NCBI GenBank assembly: GCA_013823325.1
Contig: PNLY01000025.1
Location: forward strand, 1 to 56,228
Origin: Methylobacterium sp.
GTDB taxonomy: Bacteria > Pseudomonadota > Alphaproteobacteria > Rhizobiales > Beijerinckiaceae
Reading direction: 5' to 3'
DNA: 56,228 nucleotides
Part shown: one piece after another, positions 1 to 10,872 of the stretch
How positions within the stretch are numbered: position 1 is the first letter of the stretch
How the letters are laid out: each line of letters starts with the position of its first letter
Notes under the pieces: model-generated
What the model was told of the DNA's origin: nothing
The model's database searches: none
What the model saw: only the letters and a program-made list of their open reading frames with translations
Translations under genes and position numbers: made by a program

Positions 1-1
1 C

Positions 2-790
2 AGCGATGGCGACGGCAATGCCGCCAGCCTGAGCCGCCGCAGCGGCGGCGCGCTGCTCGGCGCGGACCTGATGCTCTATGACGCGCCGGGCTCCTCGCTG
101 AAGCTCGGCGTCGCCGGCGGCTACAGCCAGTCGCGCTTCGATCTCGATGCCCGCCTGTCCTCGGGCAGGCTGGAGAGCGGCCATGCCGCGCTCTATGCCG
201 GCGCCCGCTTCGGCAATCTTAGACTCGATGCCGGTGCGGCCTACTCATGGTCCGAGAGCGACATCCGCCGCCAGGTCGCGATCCGCGGCTTCGGTGATCT
301 CCTGCGGCTGCAGCGTCCGGGCTCGGTGACGCAGGGGTTCGCCGAACTCGGCTACGGCTTCGCCTTCAGCGGCGTCGCGTTGGAGCCGTTCGCCCAACTC
401 GCCTTGATCCGGGTCTCGACCGATGCCGGCACAGAGCGGGGTGGGGCGGCGGCCTTGCGCGTGCTCTCTTCCGAGCAGACGCTCGGCTTCACCACGCTCG
501 GCCTGCGGGCCGAGGCGCAGATCGGGGCGATGCCCTTGTTCGCCCGTGCCATGCTCGGCTGGCGCCACGGCTTCGGCGAGCTCACCCCGCAGGCCCGCAC
601 CGCCTTCCTCGCCGGCACCACCCCGGCCACGGTCTTCGCCGCCCCGATCGACCGCGAGGCTCTCGTCGCCGAGGCCGGGCTCGACTGGCGGATATCCTCC
701 GCCACCGCCCTCGGCCTGACCTACTCCGCGGCGATCGGCGAACGCTCCCGCGACCACGCCCTCAAGGGCCGCGTCGAGATGAGGTTCTGA
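2..790 (+). CDS. Autotransporter beta-domain protein, 3' part only
   Basis: The reading frame is already open at the window edge, so only the C-terminal 262 residues or so are visible. They show alternating hydrophobic and polar strands rich in Gly, Ala and Tyr (for example LGVAGGYSQSRFD, GAAYSWSESD, LGLTYSAAIGERS) and end in ...VEMRF. A terminal Phe after alternating residues is the usual outer-membrane beta-barrel signal read by the Bam complex. By family this is the 12-strand translocator that anchors a type V secreted passenger in the outer membrane. The passenger and signal peptide lie upstream of the window, so its role (adhesin, protease or other) cannot be stated. A hairpin terminator follows. 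Confidence 0.85.
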   Translation, partial: SDGDGNAASLSRRSGGALLGADLMLYDAPGSSLKLGVAGGYSQSRFDLDARLSSGRLESGHAALYAGARFGNLRLDAGAAYSWSESDIRRQVAIRGFGDLLRLQRPGSVTQGFAELGYGFAFSGVALEPFAQLALIRVSTDAGTERGGAAALRVLSSEQTLGFTTLGLRAEAQIGAMPLFARAMLGWRHGFGELTPQARTAFLAGTTPATVFAAPIDREALVAEAGLDWRISSATALGLTYSAAIGERSRDHALKGRVEMRF

Positions 791-923
791 GGGAGAAATT
801 TCGTCATCGCTGACAGGCCAGCGAACTGCTGGGCGATTGCGACCAGCATTGCATCGCAGCATTGGCGCCTGTGCGCGGACGCCGCGGCAGCCCGACGAAT
901 CCTACCTATATGGGGACGAAGCA

Positions 924-954
924 CGCCCGGCGGTGATGGCCGTTCGGGCGTTTT
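924..954 (+). terminator. Rho-independent terminator after the autotransporter
   Basis: CGCCCG (924-929) pairs with CGGGCG (945-950), with extra inner GC pairing, and is followed directly by TTTT. It lies 134 bases after the autotransporter stop and before the next plus-strand gene. Confidence 0.6.
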
Positions 955-1003
955 CCTGTCGCGGACCGGTTCCGCGCATTCGGTGGTTCACAGGCGTCAC
1001 GCG

Positions 1004-2026
1004 ATGAAAAAGATCGGCTTCCTGTCCTTTGGGCACTGGACTCCCTCGCCGCAATCCCAGACCCGCTCGGCGGGCGATACGCTGCTGCAGTCGATCGAGC
1101 TTGCCGTCGCGGCCGAGGAGCTGGGCGCGGACGGCGCCTATTTCCGGGTGCACCATTTCGCGCGTCAGCTCGCCTCGCCCTTCCCGTTGCTGGCCGCAGT
1201 CGGCGCCAGGACCAAACGCATCGAGATCGGCACCGCCGTCATCGACATGCGCTATGAGAACCCGCTCTACATGGCCGAGGATGCCGGCGCCGCCGACCTC
1301 ATCGCCGGCGGGCGGCTGCAGCTCGGCATCAGCCGTGGCTCGCCCGAGCAGGTCATCGATGGCTGGCGCCATTTCGGCTACCGGCCGGCGGAAGGACAGA
1401 GTGACGCCGACATGGCGCGCCACCATGCCGAGGTTTTCCTCGACGTGCTGCGCGGCGAGGGCTTCGCGCAACCCAATCCGCGCCCGATGTTTCCCAACCC
1501 GCCGGGCCTGCTGCGCCTAGAGCCGCATTCGGAGGGATTGCGCGAACGGATCTGGTGGGGCGCCTCCTCCGACGCCACCGCCGTCTGGGCGGCGAAAGCC
1601 GGCATGAACCTGCAGAGCTCGACGCTGAAGACCGACGAGAGCGGCGAGCCGTTCCACATCCAGCAAGCCAAGCAGATCCGCGGCTACAGGCAGGCCTGGA
1701 AGGAGGCGGGGCACATGCGCGAGCCGCGCGTCTCGGTCAGCCGCAGCATCTTCGCCCTGGTCGACGACCGCGACCGCGCCTATTTCGGCCGCGGCAACCA
1801 AAGCGACGATTCGATCGGCTATATCGACGACAGCACGCGCGCCATCTTCGGGCGCAGCTATGCGGCCGAGCCCGACAAGCTGATCGACGAGCTGAAGCGG
1901 GACGAGGCAATCGCCGAGGCGGATACGCTGCTACTGACGGTGCCGAACCAGCTCGGCGTCGCCTACAACGCCCATGTCATCGAGGCGATCCTGAAGCATG
2001 TCGCGCCGGGGCTGGGGTGGCGCTAG
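1004..2026 (+). CDS. LLM-class flavin-dependent oxidoreductase
   Basis: The protein is 340 residues and begins MKKIGFLSFGHW. It has the bacterial luciferase-like (TIM barrel, FMN or F420) pattern: an early GADGAYFRVHHF segment, RIEIGTAVIDMRYENPLYMAEDAGAADL, then GGRLQLGISRGSPEQ, the phosphate-binding stretch typical of the family. By family it is a flavin-dependent monooxygenase or reductase acting on a small organic substrate, which cannot be named. A GTG seven codons upstream (983) is in frame, but the ATG matches the usual N-terminus better. It is a single gene convergent with rnhA, leaving only 9 bases between the stops. Confidence 0.85.
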   Translation: MKKIGFLSFGHWTPSPQSQTRSAGDTLLQSIELAVAAEELGADGAYFRVHHFARQLASPFPLLAAVGARTKRIEIGTAVIDMRYENPLYMAEDAGAADLIAGGRLQLGISRGSPEQVIDGWRHFGYRPAEGQSDADMARHHAEVFLDVLRGEGFAQPNPRPMFPNPPGLLRLEPHSEGLRERIWWGASSDATAVWAAKAGMNLQSSTLKTDESGEPFHIQQAKQIRGYRQAWKEAGHMREPRVSVSRSIFALVDDRDRAYFGRGNQSDDSIGYIDDSTRAIFGRSYAAEPDKLIDELKRDEAIAEADTLLLTVPNQLGVAYNAHVIEAILKHVAPGLGWR

Positions 2027-2035
2027 ACGCGCCGC

Positions 2036-2482
2036 TCACCGCCCCGGCTTGAACGGCGCCATGCCGGCCCGCGCCAGTGCGTCGGCGCGCTCGTTCATCT
2101 CGTCGCCGGCATGGCCCTTGACCCATTTCCACTCGATCTTATGCTGCTTCAGCGCCGCGTCGAGGCGCTTCCAGAGCTCCTCGTTCTTGACCGGCTTCCT
2201 GTCGGCGGTCTTCCAGCCGTTCTTCTTCCAGCCATGGATCCAGCTGGTGATGCCCTGGCGCAGATACTGGCTGTCGGTATGGAGCGCGACGGTGCAGGGC
2301 CGGGTCAGCGTCTCAAGCGCCGAGATCGCGCCCATCAGCTCCATGCGGTTGTTGGTGGTCAGCGCCTCGCCGCCCGAGAGCTCGCGCTCCTTGCCCTTGT
2401 AGCTGAGGATCGCGCCCCAGCCGCCCGGGCCCGGATTGCCCGAGCAGGCGCCGTCCGTCCAGATCTCGACGGGTTCGCTCAT
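2036..2482 (-). CDS. rnhA: Ribonuclease HI
   Basis: This 148-residue enzyme cleaves RNA in RNA-DNA hybrids (R-loops, Okazaki primers). All catalytic residues sit at the E. coli positions: D10 ([17 protein letters not shown]), E48 (NNRMEL), D70 (LHTDSQY) and D134 (ERADALA), with H124 in KGHAGDE. The basic handle region ([11 protein letters not shown]) is present. Its ATG overlaps the thrB stop in an ATGA, so it is translationally coupled as the last gene of ispH-thrB-rnhA, a frequent order in Hyphomicrobiales. Full length, with no oddities. Confidence 0.97.
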   Translation of the reverse strand: MSEPVEIWTDGACSGNPGPGGWGAILSYKGKERELSGGEALTTNNRMELMGAISALETLTRPCTVALHTDSQYLRQGITSWIHGWKKNGWKTADRKPVKNEELWKRLDAALKQHKIEWKWVKGHAGDEMNERADALARAGMAPFKPGR

Positions 2483-3444
2483 CGCCGCAGCCCATATTCG
2501 CGTGCGTCGCTGACGCGCTGATGGAAGGCGAGCTTGCGGTCGTATTCGAGCGGATCATGCGGCTTCACCAGCGCGCCAGGCGGCACGTTCAGCCAGTCGA
2601 CCAGCCGGGTCAGCAGGAAGCGCAGCGCCGAGCCGCGGCAGAGCGCCGGCAGCGCAGTCACCTCGGCCTCGCCGAGCGGGCGCACGCTCTCATAGCCGGC
2701 CAGCATCGCCTGGCCCTTGGTCAGGTTGAACGAGGAATCGGCCTCGAAGCACCAGGAGTTCAGGCAGATGGCGAGGTCGTAGGCATAGGCGTCGGTGCAG
2801 GCGAAATAGAAGTCAATGACGCCCGACAGCCTGTCGCCGATGAAGAAAACGTTGTTGGGGAAGAGATCGGCATGGATGACGCCGCCCGGAAGGCCCTGCG
2901 GCCAGCGCGCCTCATGCACCGCGATCTCGGCCATGACCCGCCGCGCCAGCCCGGGCGAGACCTTGTCGGCATCGGCTCCCGCCTGCTCGGCGAGCGGGCG
3001 CCAGCCCGGCACCGAGAGCGCGTTGACGCGCCTGATCTGGAAGTCCGCGCCGGCCCGGTGCAGCAGAGCGAGCGCCCGGCCGACCTCGCCGCAATGGCCG
3101 GCGCCGGGGCGGCGCACCGAGAGCCCGTCGAGGAAGCTGACGATCGCGGCCGGGCGGCCGGCGAGCGTGCCGAGTGCCTTGCCCGAGGCGTCGAGCACCG
3201 GCACCGGGCAGTTGAGCCCGCGCCCGGCGAGGTGCTGCATCAGCTCGATGAAGAACGGCAGATCGGCCGGGTTCACCCGCTTCTCGTAGAGGGTGAGGAT
3301 GTAGAAGCCCTGCGTGGTGTGGACGAGGTAGTTCGAATTCTCGACCCCCTCGGCGATGCCTTTGGCGGAGAGCAGGTCGCCGATGCCGTAGCGCGCCACG
3401 AAGGCGGCCATCTCGTCATCGGGCACTTCGGTATAGACGGCCAC
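2479..3444 (-). CDS. thrB: Homoserine kinase (ThrB, aminoglycoside-phosphotransferase-like type)
   Basis: The enzyme phosphorylates homoserine with ATP in threonine synthesis. The N-terminus is [25 protein letters not shown] from a GTG at 3444, seven bases after the ispH stop. The frame continues upstream inside ispH, but that part has no family resemblance, so GTG was chosen. The length of 321 residues matches the proteobacterial APH-fold ThrB family, which is unrelated to the GHMP-type ThrB of E. coli. Kinase features are [12 protein letters not shown] near the N-terminus, [14 protein letters not shown] (catalytic loop, HxDxxxxN) and GVIDFYFA (metal-binding D). It is the middle gene of the ispH-thrB-rnhA operon. 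Confidence 0.95.
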   Translation of the reverse strand: MAVYTEVPDDEMAAFVARYGIGDLLSAKGIAEGVENSNYLVHTTQGFYILTLYEKRVNPADLPFFIELMQHLAGRGLNCPVPVLDASGKALGTLAGRPAAIVSFLDGLSVRRPGAGHCGEVGRALALLHRAGADFQIRRVNALSVPGWRPLAEQAGADADKVSPGLARRVMAEIAVHEARWPQGLPGGVIHADLFPNNVFFIGDRLSGVIDFYFACTDAYAYDLAICLNSWCFEADSSFNLTKGQAMLAGYESVRPLGEAEVTALPALCRGSALRFLLTRLVDWLNVPPGALVKPHDPLEYDRKLAFHQRVSDAREYGLRR

Positions 3445-3451
3445 GCGTGGG

Positions 3452-4423
<972 letters not shown>

Positions 4424-4614
4424 AGGTGCGCTGGTTCCGAAGGGATCGCGCCTTCTTTTCTGTCTGGCGCAGGCGATGTCAAGGAAGCGCGGCGACGCAG
4501 CGCCGTAGGCCATGCGCGGCAGCCCCTCGCAGGATGCAAGGATAGGCCCTACATTGCACGCGTCCGGCCATCTGCCTTACGCACGGCCCCTTCGCTTCAG
4601 CACGAGTCCCCTGC

Positions 4615-6480
4615 ATGGCCGATGCCGCCTCGCATGCCAGCTATCTGCCGCCGATCCTGACCTTCTGTGCAGGGGCGGTGGTGGCGGTGCCATTGTTCCG
4701 CCGCTTCGGCCTGTCGGCGGTGCTGGGCTATCTGGCGGCCGGCATCGCCATCGGCCCTTCGGCGCTCGCCGTGATCAAGGACCCAGATGCGATCCGCAGC
4801 ACCGCCGAGATCGGCGTCGTGCTGCTGCTCTTCCTGGTCGGGCTCGAATTGCAGCCGGTGCGGCTCTATTCGATGCGCAAGGACATTCTGGGCGCCGGCT
4901 TCGCGCAGATGCTGCTCAGCGCAGCGGTGATCGGCGGCGTCGCCTGGAAGCTCGGGCTGAGCCCCGCCGGTTCGCTCGCCGTCGGACTGGCACTTGCGCT
5001 TTCCGCGACCTCGATCGCATTGCAATTGCTCGAGGAGCGCGGCGACGGGGCCGAACCCTATGGCAGGCGCTGCTTCTCGATCCTGCTCTTCCAGGACATC
5101 TCGATCGCGCCGATGCTGGCCTTGCTGCCGCTGCTGGCGACGACCGAGGCCGCCCATGGCGGTGGCTCGACCAAGGCGCTGACGGGCCTTGGGCTCGCTC
5201 TGCTCGCCATCGCCGTCGTCGTGCTCGCCGGCCGCTATGCGCTCAACCCCTTCTTCCGGCTGCTTGCCAAGGCCGGCGCCAAGGAGGTGATGACGGCCGC
5301 CGCGCTGCTCGTCGTGCTCGGTGCGGCGCTGCTGATGGAACAGGTTGGCCTCTCCATGGCGATGGGCGCCTTCCTCGCCGGCGTGCTGCTGGCGGATTCG
5401 CATTTCCGGCACGAGCTCGAAGCCGATATCGAGCCGTTCCGCGGCGTGCTGCTCGGCCTGTTCTTCATGGCGGTCGGCATGTCGATCGACCTGAAGCTGG
5501 TTGCCGAGAACGCGCTGCTGCTGGCGCTGGCGGCGCCGCTGCTGGTGCTGTTCAAGATCGCGGCGGCGGCGGCGATCCTGCGGGCGTCGTGCTCCTCGAC
5601 CACCGAGGCGATCCGCGCCGGCGCCCTGCTCTCCCCTGCCGGCGAATTCGCCTTCGTGCTGCTGCCGCTCGCCGCCTCGCTCGGCCTGCTCGACGAGAAG
5701 CAGGGCGCGCTGGCGACCGCGATCGCCGCCCTCAGCATGCTGATCGGCCCGATCGCGGCCAAGCTGATCGACATCTGGCTCGCCGCCCATGCGCCGCCGC
5801 CCGAGGAGATCGAGGAGACTTTCGACGGGGTGACGCCCTCGGTGCTGGTGATCGGCTTCGGCCGCTTCGGCCAGGTGGTGACGCAGGCGCTGCTGCTGCA
5901 GCATCTCGACGTCACCATCATCGACTCCGACATCGAGCGGATCCGCTCGGCCAACAAGTTCGGCTTCAAGATCTACTATGGCGACGGCACCAGGCTCGAC
6001 GTGTTGCGCGCCGCCGGCGCCGGCAAGGCCAAGGTGATCTGCGTCTGCATCGACGACCGGCAGGCGGCACTGCGCATCGTCGAGATGGCCAAGGCCGAAT
6101 TCCCGGCCGCGCGAATCCATGCCCGCGCCTATGATCGGGTCCACGCGATGGATCTGATGCGCGCCGATGTCGACTACCAGATGCGCGAGACCTTCGAATC
6201 GGCGCTCGGCTTCGGCCGGGTGACGCTGGAAGCGCTCGGCCTGAGTTATGAGGAAGCTGGCTTCGTGATCGAGCATGTGCGGGATCGCGACGCCCAGCGC
6301 ATGGAGATCCAGTTCAGCGAAGGCATCGCCGCCGGGATCGACAAGGTGCCCCGCGTCACGCCCGAGCCCATCGTCGCTCCGAAGAGCAAGTCGAAGGCGC
6401 TCACCAAGGAGACGCAGGACGTCATCGAGGACGGTGGCGCCGAAGTCGCCGTCGGCGGGGTCGGGGAGCCGGCCGAGTGA
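4615..6480 (+). CDS. KefB/KefC-type monovalent cation:proton antiporter (CPA2)
   Basis: 621 residues. The N-terminal two thirds are about twelve hydrophobic segments beginning ILTFCAGAVVAVPLFRRFG and containing AEIGVVLLLFLVGLEL and SATSIALQLLEERG, typical of CPA2 exchangers. At about residue 410 a Rossmann TrkA-N (RCK) domain begins with VLVIGFGRFGQVV and continues with TIIDSD and YGDGTRLDVL. This layout is that of glutathione-gated K+ efflux systems in the inner membrane. The glutathione-gating assignment is by family only. The stop overlaps the GTG start of the MATE gene, so the two transporters are co-translated. The C-terminal tail is charged and low in complexity. Confidence 0.9.
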   Translation: MADAASHASYLPPILTFCAGAVVAVPLFRRFGLSAVLGYLAAGIAIGPSALAVIKDPDAIRSTAEIGVVLLLFLVGLELQPVRLYSMRKDILGAGFAQMLLSAAVIGGVAWKLGLSPAGSLAVGLALALSATSIALQLLEERGDGAEPYGRRCFSILLFQDISIAPMLALLPLLATTEAAHGGGSTKALTGLGLALLAIAVVVLAGRYALNPFFRLLAKAGAKEVMTAAALLVVLGAALLMEQVGLSMAMGAFLAGVLLADSHFRHELEADIEPFRGVLLGLFFMAVGMSIDLKLVAENALLLALAAPLLVLFKIAAAAAILRASCSSTTEAIRAGALLSPAGEFAFVLLPLAASLGLLDEKQGALATAIAALSMLIGPIAAKLIDIWLAAHAPPPEEIEETFDGVTPSVLVIGFGRFGQVVTQALLLQHLDVTIIDSDIERIRSANKFGFKIYYGDGTRLDVLRAAGAGKAKVICVCIDDRQAALRIVEMAKAEFPAARIHARAYDRVHAMDLMRADVDYQMRETFESALGFGRVTLEALGLSYEEAGFVIEHVRDRDAQRMEIQFSEGIAAGIDKVPRVTPEPIVAPKSKSKALTKETQDVIEDGGAEVAVGGVGEPAE

Positions 6481-7850
6481 ACGCACCGGCACAGCCGCAC
6501 CAGGCCGTCTTCGTTTCCGGCTCGACGCTGCGCCATGTCGCGGTGATGACCACGACCGCCTCGGTCGGGCTGGTCGCGATCTTCATCGTCGACTTCCTGT
6601 CGCTGCTCTATGTCTCGCGCCTCGGCCGGCCCGAGGCGACGGCGGGCGTCGGCTACGCCACGATCGTGCTCTACCTGATGGTCTCCTTCAATGTCGGGCT
6701 GATGATCGCGGTCGCGGCGCTGACGGCGCGGGCGCTCGGTGCCGGCGATCGCGAAGGCGCACGCCGCATGGCCGGGTCGACGCTGACGGCGATGACCGTC
6801 TGCGGCCTCGTCCTGAGCCTGTTCATGCTGCCACTGCTGCCCTGGCTCCTGCCCAAGCTCGGCGCCCATGGCGAATCGCTGGCCGTCGCCACGTCCTTCC
6901 TCTGGATCACCCTGCCCTCGAATGCGCTGATGGCGCTGGGCATGGGCCTGTCCGGCATCCTGCGCGCAGTCGGCGACGCCAAGCGGGCGATGTATGTCAC
7001 CCTCGCCGGCGGCATCGTCACCGCCGGGCTCGACCCGCTGCTGATCTTCGGCTTCGGCCTGGGTCCCGACGGTGCCGCCTGGGCGACCGTGTTCTCGCGC
7101 ATCGTCTTCCTCGTCATCGGCTTCCGGAGCGTGATCGGCGTCCACCGCATGATCGCGCGCCCGAGCTTTGCGGCACTGCGCCGCGACGTCAGGCCGACTT
7201 TCGCGATCGCGGCGCCGGCGATCCTGACCAATCTCGCCAACCCGATCGCCAATGCCTGCTTCTTCGGCATCATCGCGCCCTTCGGTGACCAGGCGATCGC
7301 GGCCAGCGCCATCATCGACCGGCTGGTGCCCGTCGCCTTCGGCGTGCTGTTCGCCCTGTCCGGCGCCGTCGGGCCCATCCTGGCGCAGAACTGGGGCGCG
7401 CAGCGCTACGACCGGATGCGCCGGGCGCTGACCGATTCGGTTGGTTTCGCCGCCGCCTATGTCGCGGTTGCCGGGTTGCTGCTGGCGCTGCTACGCCATC
7501 AGATCAGCGCGCTGTTCGGCACCGGCGGCGAAACGGCCGAGCTCGTCGCCTTCTTCTGCCTGATCGCGGGACCGATGTGGCTCTTCGTCGGCGCGCTCTT
7601 CGTCGCCAATGCCGCCTTCAACAATCTCGGCATGCCGTTCTACTCAACCCTGTTCAGCTGGGGCCGCGCGACGCTCGGCACGGTGCCGCTCGCCTGGCTA
7701 GGCGCGCAATATGCCGGCCCCAAGGGCGCACTCGCGGGAGCGGCGCTGGGTGCGGTGCTGTTCGGCATCGTCGCGCTCGTCACCGCCTATCGAGGGATAA
7801 CCCGGCTCGAAGGTGCAGCGCAGGCCGTCGCAAGGTCGTCGCTTGCCTGA
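6477..7850 (+). CDS. MATE family efflux transporter
   Basis: 457 residues with about twelve transmembrane segments in two similar halves, for example VGLVAIFIVDFLSLLYVSRLG and LPSNALMALGMGLSGILRAVGDAKRAM. The LRAVGDAKRAM motif and DPLLIFGFGLGPDGAAWATV are typical of MATE (MOP superfamily) H+ or Na+ coupled drug exporters of the NorM/DinF type. The substrate is not predictable. The GTG start overlaps the antiporter stop by four bases (GTGA), indicating translational coupling. No close terminator is visible; an imperfect palindrome follows 54 bases downstream. Confidence 0.92.
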   Translation: MNAPAQPHQAVFVSGSTLRHVAVMTTTASVGLVAIFIVDFLSLLYVSRLGRPEATAGVGYATIVLYLMVSFNVGLMIAVAALTARALGAGDREGARRMAGSTLTAMTVCGLVLSLFMLPLLPWLLPKLGAHGESLAVATSFLWITLPSNALMALGMGLSGILRAVGDAKRAMYVTLAGGIVTAGLDPLLIFGFGLGPDGAAWATVFSRIVFLVIGFRSVIGVHRMIARPSFAALRRDVRPTFAIAAPAILTNLANPIANACFFGIIAPFGDQAIAASAIIDRLVPVAFGVLFALSGAVGPILAQNWGAQRYDRMRRALTDSVGFAAAYVAVAGLLLALLRHQISALFGTGGETAELVAFFCLIAGPMWLFVGALFVANAAFNNLGMPFYSTLFSWGRATLGTVPLAWLGAQYAGPKGALAGAALGAVLFGIVALVTAYRGITRLEGAAQAVARSSLA

Positions 7851-7903
7851 CAGCAAGCGGCTGCTATCGTTTCCGGGTGGATGAGCGGACTGGTCCCGCC
7901 ATA

Positions 7904-7949
7904 GCATCGGATCGAAAAGTGGAATCCACTTTTCGGAGTAATCGGATGC
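7904..7949. repeat. Intergenic palindromic element
   Basis: CGAAAAGTGGA (7913-7923) and TCCACTTTTCG (7925-7935) are perfect 11-base arms around one base. Outer arms GCATCGGAT (7904-7912) and ATCGGATGC (7941-7949) pair with one mismatch. It has no U-tract on the plus side, so it looks like a dispersed intergenic palindrome rather than a simple terminator. Elements of this AAAGTGGA/TCCACTTT type are common in Hyphomicrobiales intergenic regions, as far as I recall. Confidence 0.7.
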
Positions 7950-8015
7950 GATCACAATGTAATAGATCATCGTAACCGCGTCCGGTCGGGCGCGCGATGA
8001 TCTCGGGAGCGCGCC

Positions 8016-8918
8016 ATGATGAACCTGTTCGAGATGATGCAGTCGGCCCAGAACGGCCAGGCCATGCAGAACCTGGCGCGGCAATACGGGCTCTCGATGC
8101 AGCAGACGCAGGCGGCGCTCGACGCGCTGCTGCCGGCCTTCACCATGGGGCTGCAGCGCCAGACCCAGAACCCCTACGCCTTCGGCAACCTCGCCCAGAT
8201 GATGACGGCGACGCCCTTCGGCCAGATGTACGACAGCGACGGCGACGGCATTCCCGACCGGGCGATGCCGCTGGGCCAGGACGTGATGAGCCAGCTCTTC
8301 GGCTCGAAGGAGGTCGCCAATGCCGTCGCGGCGCAAGCGGCAGCGACGAGCGGCGTCGGCCAGGCGATCCTCAAGCAGATGCTGCCGGTGATCGCCTCGA
8401 TCGTCATGGGCGGGCTGTTCAAATCCGTGAACAATCAGGGTCTCGGCGGCATTCTCGGGCAATTCGCCGAGATGATGCGCGGCCAGATGCCGGGCATGCA
8501 GCCCCCGGCGCAGCAGCCGAACGCAGCCAATCCGTGGGGACAGATCCTCGGAGGGCTCTTCGGCGGGCAGAGCCCGCAGGCCGGTCAAGCGCAAGGCGGT
8601 GGCCCCGTCGGCGGCGCCATGCCCGGCATGCCGGCCGACATGGGCACCATCTTCGGCCAGATCCTCGGCGGCATGTTCGGCGGGCAGGGACAGGGGCAGG
8701 CCCCGCAGAGCAGCCCCAGGCCGGCGCCCCAGGCGCGCCGGCCCGCTCCCGACCCAGAGCCGGACGAGCAGCCCGCCGGCCCGGCCGGCCCCGGCTCGAT
8801 CGGGCTCGATGCGCTCAACCAGATGTTCGAACACGGCCGCCAGGTCCAGGCGAGCCAGCAGGACGCCCTGCGTTCGATCTTCGAGACGATGCTCGGCGGC
8901 GGCCAGCGCAAGGGCTGA
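8016..8918 (+). CDS. DUF937 domain-containing protein
   Basis: 300 residues. The N-terminal half (MMNLFEMMQSAQNG... to about residue 150) matches the DUF937/YidB pattern: amphipathic helices (LARQYGLSMQQTQAALDALLPAF) and a glycine-rich helical repeat (ILKQMLPVIASIVMGGLF). Residues 73-81 read DSDGDGIPD, an EF-hand or thrombospondin-3-like calcium loop inserted in the domain. The rest is a Pro/Gln/Gly-rich linker with repeated GQILGGxFGGQ units and a short helical end. No signal peptide is visible. The function of DUF937 proteins is not established. A strong GC hairpin lies just downstream. Confidence 0.8.
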   Translation: MMNLFEMMQSAQNGQAMQNLARQYGLSMQQTQAALDALLPAFTMGLQRQTQNPYAFGNLAQMMTATPFGQMYDSDGDGIPDRAMPLGQDVMSQLFGSKEVANAVAAQAAATSGVGQAILKQMLPVIASIVMGGLFKSVNNQGLGGILGQFAEMMRGQMPGMQPPAQQPNAANPWGQILGGLFGGQSPQAGQAQGGGPVGGAMPGMPADMGTIFGQILGGMFGGQGQGQAPQSSPRPAPQARRPAPDPEPDEQPAGPAGPGSIGLDALNQMFEHGRQVQASQQDALRSIFETMLGGGQRKG

Positions 8919-8930
8919 GCGATAAACGAA

Positions 8931-8950
8931 CGGCGGCTTAAAGGCCGCCG
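8931..8950. terminator. Bidirectional hairpin between convergent genes
   Basis: CGGCGGC (8931-8937) and GCCGCCG (8944-8950) form a 7-bp perfect stem with a 6-base TTAAAG loop. It sits between the stops of the plus-strand DUF937 gene (8918) and the minus-strand chemoreceptor gene (8980). T-tracts on either side are weak, so termination is inferred from position. Confidence 0.5.
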
Positions 8951-8979
8951 CTCATCAATTTCCGTGATATTGCCTATCG

Positions 8980-10872
8980 TCAGGCGCGCAGACGCTCATC
9001 CCATTCATAAGCGTCCTCAGCAGCAGGCCCGCTCGCCAGCGAGCAGCCGTCGCTCCCAGTCCGGAAGCTGGCGACCAGTTCGTTGAGCCGCCTGATCTGA
9101 CCGCTCAGCGAGGTCGCGGAGGCTGCGCTCTCCTCGGCCAGCGCCGCATTCGCCTGGGTCATCTCGTCCATATGGGCAACGGTCTGGCTCATCTCGTCGA
9201 TGCCATTGGCCTGCTCGGCTGCCGCCGCCGAGATATCGGAGACCGTGGCCGAGACCTTTCTGGAGGCCTCGACGATCCGGTTCAGCGCCTCGCCGGCGGC
9301 TCGGACCAGCCCGACGCCCTGCTCGACCTCGGCGCCCGACTCGCTGATCAGTCCCTTGATGTCTTTGGCGGCATCGGCCGAACGCTGCGCCAGCGTGCGC
9401 ACCTCGGAGGCGACGACTGCGAAGCCCTTGCCGGCTTCGCCGGCGCGCGCCGCCTCGACCGAAGCGTTGAGAGCCAGCAGATTGGTCTGGAAGGCGATCT
9501 CGTCGATCACCGAGGTGATATCCGAGATCTTGCGCGAGGTCTGCTCGATCCGCGCCATGGCATCGACCGCCTGGCCGGCGACGGCGCCGCCATTCACTGC
9601 GACATCCGTCGCCTCGTTGGCGAGCTGGACGGCCTGCCGCGAAGCCTGGGCGGACGCCTTGACCGAGGCGGCGAGCTGCTCGGTGGTGGCGGCTGTCTGC
9701 TCGAGCGAGGAGGCCTGCTCCTCGGTGCGTTTCGAGAGATCGTCGGCGCCGGAATTGATCTCGCGGGCGGCGACGCCGACCTCGACCGAGGTCGCCTGGA
9801 TCGTCGCGATCGTCTGCGCGAGGTGGCCGACGGCGCTGTTGAAATCCTGCTTCAGCGCGGCATAGTCGGCCGCCACATCCTCCTCGACGCGGGCGCCGAG
9901 ATCGCCCTGGGACAATCGGGTCAGCCCCTCGGCCAGGGCCCTGACCACGACCGCCTGCTCCGCCGCGAGACGCTGTTGCAGCGCCGCAGTGCTGGCGCGT
10001 TCCGCGTCACTCTCCAGACGCTGGCGCTCGGCCGCTGCTCGGCCAGCCTCCGTCTCGCTCTCGAGGCGCTGGACCGCGAGGCCATTCTCCTTGAACACCT
10101 GCACGGCGCGGGCCATCTCGCCGACCTCGTCCTTGCGATCCTGCCCCTCGACCTCAGCGGCATAGTCGCCATTGGCGATCTGGCCCATGCGGAGCTTGAG
10201 CCGCTCCAGCGGGCGCGTGATGGCCGCGCTGGTCAGAAATGCGCCGACGACCAGCCCCAGCAAGGTACCGGCGATGCTGAGGCCGATCGCCACCATGGTG
10301 ACGCGGCGTGCATCGGCGGCCAGTACGTCCGAGGTCGCCTCGGTATCCTTCTTGATCTCGTCGTTGACCTTGGCCGCCGCGCCGGCGATCTCGCTGATCG
10401 TCTTGTCGAGCTGCGACATGATCGAGAGTGCCGGCAGGTCCTCGTCGCGAGCGGCCTGGGCGATGATCTGGTCGATGTCGGACTTGGTCGCCTGCAGGCG
10501 ACGGCTGAGTTCGTCGAAGCTCTCGGCCCGCTGCGGGAAGCTGATCTTGGCCTCGACCAGCGCCTGGAGCGAGGCCGCATAGGCGGTCTTGACCTTCTCG
10601 ATGCTGGTCGTGTTCTGCTTCATGAACTCGGGATAGGCAATCGCCTGGTAGAGATTGCCGACGATCTCGGTCATGCCACTGGCAGCGCGAGCCGAATCGA
10701 GGATGGCGGCGGCACGCTGCGAAACCAGATCGCCATAGGTCTTCTCGATCTTGCCGAACTCGAAGGCGCCATAGGCAGCCGAGCCGATGCCGATCGCACC
10801 CATCACCAGCATCGGGATAGCGATCTTGGTCCGGAATCTCAGATCATGCAGGCGGAAGCGAAAGCGTCGCAT
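8980..10872 (-). CDS. Methyl-accepting chemotaxis protein
   Basis: 630 residues from ATG 10872; a TTG 18 codons earlier is less likely. The order is: cytoplasmic basic tail, TM1 about 17-35, periplasmic helical ligand domain about 36-190 (four-helix-bundle type, Ala-rich), TM2 about 191-214, HAMP about 215-268 ([18 protein letters not shown]), a second HAMP-like stretch near 315-355 ([16 protein letters not shown]), then the signalling coiled coil. The receptor tip ([19 protein letters not shown]) and downstream [12 protein letters not shown] lie at about 457-490. It should form trimers of dimers with CheA/CheW, which are not in this window; a lone cheY is at 51 kb. The ligand is unknown. Confidence 0.95.
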   Translation of the reverse strand: MRRFRFRLHDLRFRTKIAIPMLVMGAIGIGSAAYGAFEFGKIEKTYGDLVSQRAAAILDSARAASGMTEIVGNLYQAIAYPEFMKQNTTSIEKVKTAYAASLQALVEAKISFPQRAESFDELSRRLQATKSDIDQIIAQAARDEDLPALSIMSQLDKTISEIAGAAAKVNDEIKKDTEATSDVLAADARRVTMVAIGLSIAGTLLGLVVGAFLTSAAITRPLERLKLRMGQIANGDYAAEVEGQDRKDEVGEMARAVQVFKENGLAVQRLESETEAGRAAAERQRLESDAERASTAALQQRLAAEQAVVVRALAEGLTRLSQGDLGARVEEDVAADYAALKQDFNSAVGHLAQTIATIQATSVEVGVAAREINSGADDLSKRTEEQASSLEQTAATTEQLAASVKASAQASRQAVQLANEATDVAVNGGAVAGQAVDAMARIEQTSRKISDITSVIDEIAFQTNLLALNASVEAARAGEAGKGFAVVASEVRTLAQRSADAAKDIKGLISESGAEVEQGVGLVRAAGEALNRIVEASRKVSATVSDISAAAAEQANGIDEMSQTVAHMDEMTQANAALAEESAASATSLSGQIRRLNELVASFRTGSDGCSLASGPAAEDAYEWDERLRA

